64,000 nucleotides of DNA, taken from contig JAEUJW010000058.1 in NCBI GenBank assembly GCA_016793465.1, positions 124,001 through 188,000 on the forward strand. Direction: 5' to 3'. Numbering within the stretch: position 1 is the stretch's first letter; every line of letters begins with the position of its first letter. Positions 19,105 through 27,346 of this stretch are shown here, one piece after another. Made by a program: the position numbers and the translations under genes. The notes beneath the pieces were generated by a model that had not been told where the DNA came from, made no database searches, and saw only the letters and a program-made list of their open reading frames with translations. The stretch is from Myxococcales bacterium. GTDB taxonomy: Bacteria; Myxococcota; Polyangia; Nannocystales; Nannocystaceae.

Positions 19105-20622
19105 ATGTCGAAACTCGCCTACAGCACCCCTTTTCGTTCCGTGATGACCCTCTGCGTGTGCGCCGGGCTGGTGGCCGCCTGCGGCGACAGCGGCGGTGAC
19201 GGCGACGGGTCGACCTCGACGGCCAGCTCGATCAGCGGCATCTCGATGACGACGCCGCAGCCGACCGAGGACGACACGATGACGTCGCTCACCAACGTCA
19301 CGGGCATGATGAAGCTCGACCTCCCGCCCGACGGCGAGACCGAGAGCGAGATCCCCAGCTGCTCGGCGGACGGCACCTGCAACCTGCTCGACATCCTGTT
19401 CGTGATCGACAACTCGGGCTCGATGGGCGAGGAGCAGAAGAACCTCGCGGCCAACTTCCCGTACCTCATCCAGAAGATCCGGGCCCTGAAGGACAAGAAG
19501 GGCAACGACGTCAACGCCGACGTCAACATCATGGTGACCACCTCGGACTTCGGTCACCCGCTGTGCACCAACTTCTACAAGGATGGCTACGAGCCGGCCA
19601 AGGGCGCGCCGATCAACAGCTCGTGCACCGACCGGCTCGAGCGCTTCACCGGCGTCGGCACGCCGGTGGTGTCGGTGCCCGAGGCGTGCACCAACGGCTG
19701 CACCCCGGGCAGCGCGGCGGTGCCGACCGGGCCGTTCATCCACTTCAACCCGATGACCAGCAACGTCATGGACCCCGACGGCATGGGCGACCCGGTGGCC
19801 GACGCGCTGGCCTGCATCGGCCCGCAGGGCATCGACGGCTGCGGCATGGAGGCGACGCTCGAGACCATGCTGCAGGCGCTCGACCCGATGAAGCCGTGGA
19901 ACACCGGCGGGACCCCGTTCCTGCGCCAGGGCGCGGTGCTGGCGATCGTCATCGTGACCGACGAAGAGGACTGCGCGACCAAGAACTACACGTACTTCGA
20001 CCCGTCGAAGGTCAACGACCCCATGTACAACCAGTACTGGGAGATCGAACCGACCATGGGCACGTACTACCAGCCGACCAGCGCGGTGTGCTGGAACGCC
20101 GGCACCGAGTGCCCGGACGCCGACATGAACGGCCAGTTCGAGTGCAAGTCGGCCGACCGCGGGGTGCTGCAGCCGCTCGACCGCTACAAGAATTACCTGC
20201 AGGAGGTCCTGATCAAGGACAAGAACAAGCAGGTCGTCATGCTCGGGATCCTCGGGGTCCCGGAGGTCACGGCGCACAGCCCGGACCCGCCGTACCAGCC
20301 GATCGCCGGCGGCGTGTTCGACCTCGTGTACCGCGACTGGCTCGACTCGGACATCCTGCCCGGCGACACCAAGAACGCGGCGACCAAGCAGTACGAGTTC
20401 GGCATCGGCCCGGGCTGCAGCAACATGGCCACCGGCCAGGCGGTCCCGCCGGTGCGCATCAAGGAGGTCTGCGAGAGCCTCAACGTCGCCGACGACCCCA
20501 GCACCTCGGCCAACGAGGAGAAGCTGCGCTGCTGCATCGAGTCGATCTGCAGCACCAACTTCTCGCCGGCGATCGACTGCCTCTCGGGCATCCTCCAGGA
20601 AGAGCTGCTCCCGCCGGGCTGA
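19105..20622 (+). CDS. VWA-domain lipoprotein, copy 1 of tandem family
   Basis: 505 residues. The lipobox is LVAAC; a Ser/Thr linker runs to about residue 90. A von Willebrand factor A-like fold starts with the strand LDILFVIDNSGSMGEE, a complete MIDAS DxSxS motif for a divalent metal. The body has many cysteines and motifs such as MVTTSDFGHPLC and VIVTDEEDC. The C-terminal stretch has paired cysteines (LRCCIESIC) and ends LLPPG. It is most likely a surface lipoprotein that binds another protein or matrix through the metal site. GGAGG precedes the ATG. The neighbour 4 bases downstream is about 80 percent similar by eye. Confidence 0.85.
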   Translation: MSKLAYSTPFRSVMTLCVCAGLVAACGDSGGDGDGSTSTASSISGISMTTPQPTEDDTMTSLTNVTGMMKLDLPPDGETESEIPSCSADGTCNLLDILFVIDNSGSMGEEQKNLAANFPYLIQKIRALKDKKGNDVNADVNIMVTTSDFGHPLCTNFYKDGYEPAKGAPINSSCTDRLERFTGVGTPVVSVPEACTNGCTPGSAAVPTGPFIHFNPMTSNVMDPDGMGDPVADALACIGPQGIDGCGMEATLETMLQALDPMKPWNTGGTPFLRQGAVLAIVIVTDEEDCATKNYTYFDPSKVNDPMYNQYWEIEPTMGTYYQPTSAVCWNAGTECPDADMNGQFECKSADRGVLQPLDRYKNYLQEVLIKDKNKQVVMLGILGVPEVTAHSPDPPYQPIAGGVFDLVYRDWLDSDILPGDTKNAATKQYEFGIGPGCSNMATGQAVPPVRIKEVCESLNVADDPSTSANEEKLRCCIESICSTNFSPAIDCLSGILQEELLPPG

Positions 20623-20625
20623 TTC

Positions 20626-22194
20626 GTGAACACCGTGATCAGGCAGACCATCGGCACCCTCGGTATGTGCGCCGCGCTCGCGGCGTGCGGCGGCGACGGC
20701 GGCGAAGACCCGACGACGACGCTGACATCCACCACCCCGACCAACCCGTCGAGCGGCCCGTCGAGCGACCCGAGCAACGCGAGCGCGCCGACCACCAGCG
20801 GGTCGACGAGCGACGCGTCGACGTCGACGTCGACGGGCATCGGCGGGGAGTCGTCGTCCTCCTCGTCGTCGGAGGGCGGGGGTCCGCTGTTCGACGTCGG
20901 CTCGGGCGAGACCGGCGTCGAGCCCCCCGAGTGCGAGGCCACCGGGACCTGCAATCAGCTCGACATCCTGTTCATCATCGACAACTCGGGCTCGATGGGC
21001 GAGGAGCAGAAGAACCTCGCGGCCAACTTCCCGTACCTCATCCAGAAGATCCGCGGGCTGAAGGACGGCGAGGGCAAGGACATCAACGCCGACGTCAACA
21101 TCATGGTGACGACGTCGGACTTCGGGCACCCGCTGTGCACGCCGTTCTACAAGGACGGCTACATGCCGGCCAAGGGCGCGCCGATCAGCACGGCCTGCAC
21201 CGACCGGCTCGAGCGCTTCACCGGCGTCGGCGACCCGGTCATCCAGATCCCCGAGGCGTGCACCAACGGCTGCAGCCCGGCCAGCGCGGCCGCGCCGATG
21301 GGCCCGTTCATCCACTTCAACCCGATGTCGTCGAACGTCCTCGACCCCGACGGCATGGGCGACCCGGTGGCCGACGCGCTGGCCTGCATCGGCCCGCAGG
21401 GCATCGACGGCTGCGGCATGGAGGCGACGCTCGAGACGATGCTGCAGGCGCTCGACCCCAACAAGCCGTGGAACATGGGCGACGAGCCGTTCCTGCGCCA
21501 GGGCGCGCTGCTGGCGATCGTCGTGGTGACCGACGAGGAGGACTGCGCGGTCAAGGACTACGGGTACTTCGACCCGAGCAACGCCGACGACCCCATGTAC
21601 ACCCAGTACTGGGAGATCGAGCCGACCATGGGCAAGTACTACCAGCCGACCAGCGCGGTGTGCTGGAACGCCGGCACCGACTGCCCGGACGCCGACATGA
21701 ACGGCCAGTACGAGTGCGTGTCGGCCGACAAGGGCGTGCTGCAGCCGCTGACGCGCTACAAGGGCTACCTGCAGGACGTGCTGATCGGCCAGAAGAACAA
21801 GCAGGTGGTCATGCTCGGCATCCTCGGGGTGCCGCCGGTGACGGCGCACAACCCGGAGCCGCCGTACGAGCCGGTCTCGGGCGGGGTGTTCGACCTCGTG
21901 TACCGCGACTGGCTGCCGGCGGACATCCTCCCGGGCGACCCGAAGACGCCGGCGCAGAAGCAGTACGAGTTCGGCATCGGGCCCGGCTGCAGCAACGCCG
22001 CGACCGGCCAGGCGATCCCGCCGGTGCGCATCAAGGAAGTCTGCGAGAGTTTAAATGTAGCCGACGACCCGAACACGCCGAGCAACGAGGAGAAGCTGCG
22101 CTGCTGCATCGAGTCGATCTGCGACGACGACTTCTCGGACGCGATCGACTGCCTGTCCGGCATCCTGCAGGACGAGCTGCTGCCGCCGGGTTGA
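20626..22194 (+). CDS. VWA-domain lipoprotein, copy 2 of tandem family
   Basis: 522 residues from GTG 20626, three bases after the previous stop. The signal has lipobox LAAC and is followed by a Ser/Thr/Gly linker of about 85 residues that differs from copy 1. The folded part is nearly identical to copy 1: LDILFIIDNSGSMGEE with intact MIDAS, MVTTSDFGHPLC, DEEDC, and the C-terminal LRCCIESICDDDFSDAIDC. The divergent linker with conserved core fits duplication followed by linker drift. It is probably co-transcribed with copy 1. One AT-rich codon island (GAGAGTTTAAATGTA) sits at 22046-22060. Confidence 0.85.
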   Translation: MNTVIRQTIGTLGMCAALAACGGDGGEDPTTTLTSTTPTNPSSGPSSDPSNASAPTTSGSTSDASTSTSTGIGGESSSSSSSEGGGPLFDVGSGETGVEPPECEATGTCNQLDILFIIDNSGSMGEEQKNLAANFPYLIQKIRGLKDGEGKDINADVNIMVTTSDFGHPLCTPFYKDGYMPAKGAPISTACTDRLERFTGVGDPVIQIPEACTNGCSPASAAAPMGPFIHFNPMSSNVLDPDGMGDPVADALACIGPQGIDGCGMEATLETMLQALDPNKPWNMGDEPFLRQGALLAIVVVTDEEDCAVKDYGYFDPSNADDPMYTQYWEIEPTMGKYYQPTSAVCWNAGTDCPDADMNGQYECVSADKGVLQPLTRYKGYLQDVLIGQKNKQVVMLGILGVPPVTAHNPEPPYEPVSGGVFDLVYRDWLPADILPGDPKTPAQKQYEFGIGPGCSNAATGQAIPPVRIKEVCESLNVADDPNTPSNEEKLRCCIESICDDDFSDAIDCLSGILQDELLPPG

Positions 22195-22198
22195 CCGC

Positions 22199-22396
22199 GT
22201 GCGCCGCCGCCTCGTGAGCCTGTCGCTGTGCGTCGGGGTCGCGCGCCGCGGCGAGGGTCCGAACGCCGAGCACGACACGCCTGCCGACGAGCACAGCGTG
22301 CGCTGCTGCATGGAGTCGATCTGCGACGACGACCTCACCGGCGCGATCGACTGCCTCGCCGGTGGCATGCAGAGCGTGCTGCGGCCCGCCGGTTGA
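22199..22396 (+). pseudogene. Third VWA-lipoprotein copy with internal deletion
   Basis: A 65-codon frame begins with GTG 22199, four bases after copy 2. Its first codons resemble a signal-peptide start (RRRLVSLSLCVGVA). From about codon 20 it aligns with the last 45 residues of copies 1 and 2: DEHSVRCCMESICDDDLTGAIDC against EEKLRCCIESICDDDFSDAIDC. The linker, VWA fold and middle are absent. The frame is intact and ends at the same place as its relatives. It is best read as a deletion remnant; expression as a tiny Cys-rich exported peptide cannot be excluded. Confidence 0.7.
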
Positions 22397-22978
22397 TCAG
22401 GCCCGCATCTCGGGGGCGTCGCCGTCGGACTTGCGGAGGTACAGCGTGCCGTGGCGGGTGATCTTGATCCGGCGCTTGACGCCGCTGCCCTCGACGTGGA
22501 TGAAGCCGCGGGTCCGCAGGTGGCGGAGGATGAGGCGCAGCTGGTCCGAGGCGAGGCCGGTGCCCTGCAGGAGCTCGGCCTCGCGGCGGCCGGTCTTCTG
22601 GCGGGCCAGGGCGGACAGCACGCGGACATCGCCGTCAGGCACGTCGGCGCGGCGGCGGATGACGGCGCTGGTGTCGAGGTCGAGCAGGGGGTTGCCGTCC
22701 TCGTCGAACTGCGGCTCGGGCGGCGGCTTCTGCTTGGCCTTCAGGTTGACGACCGTGCTGGGGTCGCTGCGCGGCCGGTCCTTGACGAGGTCGATGAGCT
22801 GCTGGACCGTGAACACCTCGAGCACCGGAGCGAGCTGAGGGTTGCTGCGTGTCGCCTCGACGAGCTCGCCGAGGGTCACGTGGCTGGGCAGTTGTTGGAT
22901 CACATTGCGAAGGACTTCACGGAGAGACTCCGCCCAGGCGTCTTCGACGCCGGCGTCCCGTTCTTCCAAGTTGTTCAC
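22397..22978 (-). CDS. Winged-helix-like protein of unknown role
   Basis: 193 residues from GTG 22978. No firm family assignment. Residues 1-75 are helical (LREVLRNVIQQLPSHVTLGELVEATRSN and EVFTVQQLIDLVKDR cover positions about 19-65). An Asp/Pro linker follows, and residues about 118-185 look like a winged helix: VLSALARQKTGRREAELLQ, LASDQLRLILRHLRTRGFI, and a basic wing VKRRIKITRHG. A DNA-binding regulator is a fair guess. It is convergent with the VWA genes, whose remnant stops exactly one base before its stop codon. A small hairpin, TGCAC-CTCA-GTGCA, lies four bases upstream of the start. Confidence 0.6.
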   Translation of the reverse strand: MNNLEERDAGVEDAWAESLREVLRNVIQQLPSHVTLGELVEATRSNPQLAPVLEVFTVQQLIDLVKDRPRSDPSTVVNLKAKQKPPPEPQFDEDGNPLLDLDTSAVIRRRADVPDGDVRVLSALARQKTGRREAELLQGTGLASDQLRLILRHLRTRGFIHVEGSGVKRRIKITRHGTLYLRKSDGDAPEMRA

Positions 22979-23408
22979 AGATGCACCTCAGTGCAGGTCG
23001 AAGGCCGCGATTGCAGCGCCAGTCACGATGCCGGCCCGGGTTGTCATGGACACCACGACACGTTGTCAGGTTTGCGAGGCCAGGCTGCGGTGCCCGTGGT
23101 CGCCGGGCCAATGCGCCTGGTTCTCAGTAAAATAAAAACTCCACAGAGCATGCAGGCAGCGCCCGCGCCTGTCAAGCCCGGCGGATCGACGAGAGAGATC
23201 GGCAGCACGGCGCCCGGGGCCCGATCGAGGGACAGTGGCAGCGGCGCTGGTGTCGGGGTTCGCGGGCTGCACGGCGCGTACGTGTGCGGGTGCGACGATC
23301 GCCGCGTGGCGCTGGCAGTGTGGTGACGGTTGACAGGAGTGGTGCGCGTCGGTTAGCCCCCCCGGCGTGCACGCGGTGTCCGGGTCCGGAGAAGTGCAGG
23401 AGCGCGGC
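22979..23408. other. Gap before purL with hairpin and AT-rich patch
   Basis: About 430 bases without a gene. It holds the hairpin TGCAC-CTCA-GTGCA (22982-22995) next to the start of the winged-helix gene, a half-site AGGGACAG near 23230 of the dispersed palindrome family, and the AT-rich patch CTCAGTAAAATAAAAACTC around 23123-23141, which is the likeliest promoter region for purL or for the minus-strand gene. No riboswitch of a known purine class was recognised. Confidence 0.35.
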
Positions 23409-26354
23409 GTGGTCTGGCGCCTGGAGATCGGGGCCGTGCCCGGAAGCAGCGACGCGCTGGCCGCGGCGACCGGCTCGCGGCTGCGGGCCCAGGGGCTCCG
23501 GCCCGCGTCGATCGCCACGCGCAAGGTCTATCTGCTCGACCTGCCGGGCGTGAGCCGGGGCGAGGCTGCGCAGGTGCTGGCGGCGCTGGTGGATCCGGTG
23601 ACCGAGGTCGGCGCCGTCGGCACGCTGGAGGACCCGCCGGACGCGACGCTGCTGACGGTGGGTCTGCGGCCGGGGGTCACCGACGCGGTCGGTCGCACGG
23701 TGCTGCGGGCGGCCAGCGACAGGCTCGGGCGGCCGCTCGCGGGCGCGGTCTACACCGCGACGATGTACGTGCTCGGCGGGCTGACGCGGGCCCAGGTAGA
23801 AGTTGCAGCGCGAGAGTTGCACAACCCGCTGATCCAGCGCGTGCGGATCGAGGCGCCGCCGCGGTCGGCCGACGTCGAGGCGCCGCGGGCCGGCAGCTCG
23901 CACGCGCCGGCGGTCGCGGACGTGCCGCTGCGGGCGGCGGACGACGAGCGGCTGCTGCGGATCTCGCGCGAGGGCCTGCTGGCGCTGTCGCTCGACGAGA
24001 TGCGGGTGATCCGCGAGCACTTTAATAATCAAGGCCGCGACCCGACCGACGCCGAGCTCGAGTGTCTGGCGCAGACGTGGAGCGAGCACTGCAAGCACAA
24101 GATCTTCGCGGCGCCGATCACCTACACCGATCCGGACGGCGTCACGCGGACGATCGAGCGCGGGCTCTTTAAAGAATACATCCGCGGGGCGACCGAGGCG
24201 GTGGCGGCGGCGCGGGGCGAGCCGGCGGACGCGTCGTTCCTGGTGTCGGTGTTCCACGACAACGCGGGGGTGGTGCGCTTCACCGCCGCGGATCACCTGG
24301 TCTACAAGGTCGAGACCCACAACTCGCCGTCGGCGCTGGATCCGTACGGCGGGGCGATGACGGGCATCGTCGGGGTCAACCGCGACAGCCTCGGGACCGG
24401 GCTCGGGGCCGACCTGCTGACCAACGTGTGGGGCTACTGCTTCGGCGAGCCGGACCACGCGGGGGCGCTGCCGCCGGGGCTGATGCACCCGCGGAGGATC
24501 CGCGACGGCGTGCACGCCGGCGTGATCGACGGCGGCAACCAGTCGGGCATCCCGTACAGCCGCGGGTTCGAGCTGTTCGACGCGCGCTACGCCGGCAAGC
24601 CGCTGGTCTACTGCGGCACGGTGGCGGTCATGCCGGTGACGACCGCGGGGCGGCCGACGCACGTCAAGAAGACCGCGCCGGGCGACCTGGTGGTGATGCT
24701 CGGCGGGCGCATCGGCAAGGACGGGATCCACGGGGCGACGTTCTCGAGCGCGGCGCTCGACGAGTCGTCGCCGGTGCAGGCGGTGCAGATCGGCGACCCG
24801 ATCACGCAGAAGATGATGGCCGACCTGCTGCTCGAGGCGCGCGACCTCGGGCTGTACTCGGGGCTCACCGACAACGGCGCGGGCGGGCTGTCGAGCAGCG
24901 TCGGCGAGATGGCCCAGAGCACCGGCGGCGTGCGCATCGACCTGGCCCGCGCGCCGCTCAAGTACCCGGGCCTCGCGCCGTGGGAGATTTTAATTTCGGA
25001 GGCGCAGGAGCGCATGACGCTGTCGGTGCCGCCGCGGGACATCGAGGCGTTCCTCGCGCTGGCCCGTCGCCGCGAGGTCGAGGCCACGGTGCTCGGCGAA
25101 TTCAATGACTCGGGGCGGTTCGTGGCCATGTACGGCGACACGCGGGTGGTGGACCTCGGGCTCGAGTTCCTGCACGACGGGCTGCCGCGCTGGGCCCTGA
25201 CGGCGCGCTGGAGCCCGCCGGCGCGGGTCGTGGCGAGCGCGTCGGAGGTGGCGACCGCGCTGGCGGGGCTGGCGGACCTGCTGCCGCGGATGCTGGCGCG
25301 GCCCAACCTGATGTCGAACGAGCAGCGGGCGCGGCACTACGACCACGAGGTCAAGGGGCTCTCGGTCATTAAACCGTGGGTCGGGGTGCGGCAGGACGTG
25401 CCGGCGACGGCGACGGTGATGCGGGCGCGGCACCTGCGGCCCGAGGGCGTGGTGCTCGGCGAGGGGGTGCATCCGTTCTACAGCGACCTCGACACCGGCG
25501 CGATGGCGGTGGCCTGCGTCGACGAGGCGGTGCGGCGGGTGCTGTGCGCGGGTGCGCGGATCGACCGGATCAGCGCGCTCGACAACTTCTGCTGGCCGGA
25601 CCCGGTGCAGAGCGCGAGCACGCCGGACGGCGAGCACAAGCTGGCCCAGCTGGTGCGCTGCTGCGAGGGCCTGCGGGCGGCCTGCGAGGCGTTCGGGGTG
25701 CCGCTGATCAGCGGCAAGGACTCGATGAAGAACGACGCGGTGCTCGGCGGGGTCAAGATCTCGATCCCGCCGACGCTGCTGGTCTCGGCGATGGGCCAGA
25801 TCGCGGACGTGCGGCGGGCGCTGGATCTGACGCCGATCGCGGCGGGGGACGTTTTAATGATCCTCGGCGAGACCGGGCCGCACCTCGGCGGCTCGGAGTT
25901 CTCGCGCATGTACGGGCTCACCTGCGACGGCGTGCCGACGGCCGAGCTCGAGCCGTGCGCGCGGCGTTATGCGGCGTTCGCCGCGGCGCGCGACGCGGGG
26001 CTGGTGCGCTCGGCGCACGTGGTCGGGCGCGGCGGATTGTTGGTCGCGCTGGCGCACCTGACGATCGCGGGCGAGCTCGGGGTCGACGTCGACGCGGGGC
26101 CGGCGCTCGCGGACGTCGGCGGTTCGGCGATCGGCCTGGTGAGCGAGACGACCGGGCGGATCTTGCTGACCGTCGCACCCGGTGACGTCACGGAGGTGAC
26201 GGCGGCGCTGGCGGAGCACGGGCTGCGGAGGCTCGGCACGATCGCCGCGCCGGGCCCCGACGGCGGGTGGTTGCGGGTGCGAAGCGGAGACGAGGTGCTG
26301 CTCGTGCACACGAGCGCCGCGCTGCGGGCGGCGTTCCAGGGAGGGCCGCGATGA
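23409..26354 (+). CDS. purL: Phosphoribosylformylglycinamidine synthase, PurL with N-terminal PurS-like part
   Basis: 981 residues from GTG 23409, chosen because AGGAG stands six bases before it; an upstream GTG at 23367 is possible. The enzyme converts FGAR, glutamine and ATP to FGAM in purine synthesis. Residues 1-150 look like a duplicated PurS-like region. Then come the linker motif LECLAQTWSEHCKHKIF and two AIRS-type halves with VETHNSPSALDPYGGAMTG (substrate/ATP site) and LTDNGAGGLSSSVGEMAQ; the second half has ISGKDSMKND. The glutaminase is separate, encoded by the overlapping purQ. The gene has at least six AT-rich synonymous islands. Confidence 0.95.
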   Translation: MVWRLEIGAVPGSSDALAAATGSRLRAQGLRPASIATRKVYLLDLPGVSRGEAAQVLAALVDPVTEVGAVGTLEDPPDATLLTVGLRPGVTDAVGRTVLRAASDRLGRPLAGAVYTATMYVLGGLTRAQVEVAARELHNPLIQRVRIEAPPRSADVEAPRAGSSHAPAVADVPLRAADDERLLRISREGLLALSLDEMRVIREHFNNQGRDPTDAELECLAQTWSEHCKHKIFAAPITYTDPDGVTRTIERGLFKEYIRGATEAVAAARGEPADASFLVSVFHDNAGVVRFTAADHLVYKVETHNSPSALDPYGGAMTGIVGVNRDSLGTGLGADLLTNVWGYCFGEPDHAGALPPGLMHPRRIRDGVHAGVIDGGNQSGIPYSRGFELFDARYAGKPLVYCGTVAVMPVTTAGRPTHVKKTAPGDLVVMLGGRIGKDGIHGATFSSAALDESSPVQAVQIGDPITQKMMADLLLEARDLGLYSGLTDNGAGGLSSSVGEMAQSTGGVRIDLARAPLKYPGLAPWEILISEAQERMTLSVPPRDIEAFLALARRREVEATVLGEFNDSGRFVAMYGDTRVVDLGLEFLHDGLPRWALTARWSPPARVVASASEVATALAGLADLLPRMLARPNLMSNEQRARHYDHEVKGLSVIKPWVGVRQDVPATATVMRARHLRPEGVVLGEGVHPFYSDLDTGAMAVACVDEAVRRVLCAGARIDRISALDNFCWPDPVQSASTPDGEHKLAQLVRCCEGLRAACEAFGVPLISGKDSMKNDAVLGGVKISIPPTLLVSAMGQIADVRRALDLTPIAAGDVLMILGETGPHLGGSEFSRMYGLTCDGVPTAELEPCARRYAAFAAARDAGLVRSAHVVGRGGLLVALAHLTIAGELGVDVDAGPALADVGGSAIGLVSETTGRILLTVAPGDVTEVTAALAEHGLRRLGTIAAPGPDGGWLRVRSGDEVLLVHTSAALRAAFQGGPR

Positions 26355-27229
26355 CCGAGGTGGCGAAGCCGACTTCCCGGCCCCCCGGGGCCGAGTTCCC
26401 CGACATCGACCGCGTCGCGGCGCGCGAGCTGCGGGTGCTGGTGCTGACCGGCTACGGGCTCAACTGCGAGGCCGAGACGGCGGCGGGGTTCACCATGCTG
26501 GGGGCGCAGGTCGACCTGCGCCACGTGGCCGACGTGCTGGACGGCGGGCCCGAGGTGCTGGCGCCGTACGGGCTGCTGGCGTTCATCGGCGGGTTCTCGT
26601 TCGGCGACCACGTGGCCAGCGGGCGGGTGCTGGCCAACCGCCTGCGCCATCGCCTGGGCGACCGGCTGCGGCGCTTCGTGGCCGACGGCGGGCTGTGCCT
26701 CGGCATCTGCAACGGCTTTCAGACGCTGATCAAGCTCGGGCTGCTGCCGGGGGGCGACGCGGAGCTGCGGCAGACGGTGTCGCTCACCGACAACGATCGC
26801 CTGGGCTACTGGGACGCGTGGGTGCGGCTGTGGGTCGACCCGGCGAGCCCGTGCGTGTTCACGCGGGGGCTGTCGGAGATGGTGGTCGAGTTCCCGAGCC
26901 GTCACGGCGAGGGCAAGCTGGTGTACGCGGACGCGACGCTGCGGCAGGCGCTCGCGGCGGCACATCAGGTGCCGGTACGTTATGCCGACGCGACGGGGGC
27001 GCCGACCGAGGCCTGGCCCGACAACCCGGACGGCTCGCCGGGCGGCGCGGCGGGGCTGTGCGACGCGAGCGGGCGCGTGTTCGGCCTGATGCCGCACCCG
27101 GAGGCGTATCTCTACCCCGAGAACCATCCGCGGTGGATCGCCCAGCGGGCGGCGGGCACGCTGCCGGATGTGGGACTCGGGCTCCACCTGCTGGCCAACG
27201 GCGTGCGCGCCGCGCTCGCGGGGTCGTAG
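26351..27229 (+). CDS. purQ: FGAM synthase glutaminase subunit (PurQ)
   Basis: 292 residues. ATG 26351 overlaps the purL stop (ATGA), so the two are translationally coupled. PurQ is the class I glutamine amidotransferase that supplies ammonia to PurL. The nucleophile is Cys120 in LCLGICNGFQ, and the His249/Glu251 pair is in LMPHPEAY. The protein is longer than short Gram-positive PurQ (about 225 residues) because of an N-terminal extension of about 30 residues and internal insertions; in this it resembles the amidotransferase domain of large PurL proteins. All catalytic residues are present. Confidence 0.96.
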   Translation: MTEVAKPTSRPPGAEFPDIDRVAARELRVLVLTGYGLNCEAETAAGFTMLGAQVDLRHVADVLDGGPEVLAPYGLLAFIGGFSFGDHVASGRVLANRLRHRLGDRLRRFVADGGLCLGICNGFQTLIKLGLLPGGDAELRQTVSLTDNDRLGYWDAWVRLWVDPASPCVFTRGLSEMVVEFPSRHGEGKLVYADATLRQALAAAHQVPVRYADATGAPTEAWPDNPDGSPGGAAGLCDASGRVFGLMPHPEAYLYPENHPRWIAQRAAGTLPDVGLGLHLLANGVRAALAGS

Positions 27230-27346
27230 GGCGCGTCGTGATCGCGGACGGACGTGCGGCGGATCGAAGCCGCACGTCGGTGGACGTCGCGCCGGAGCCT
27301 CCGCGTGGTCCGGCGGCCGCGCTGCGAGATACCATGGGCGTTCGGG

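Noticed and set aside
22979..23408. Purine riboswitch before purL
   Set aside because: No conserved purine or ZTP aptamer pattern could be recognised in the leader; only a small hairpin near the opposite gene.
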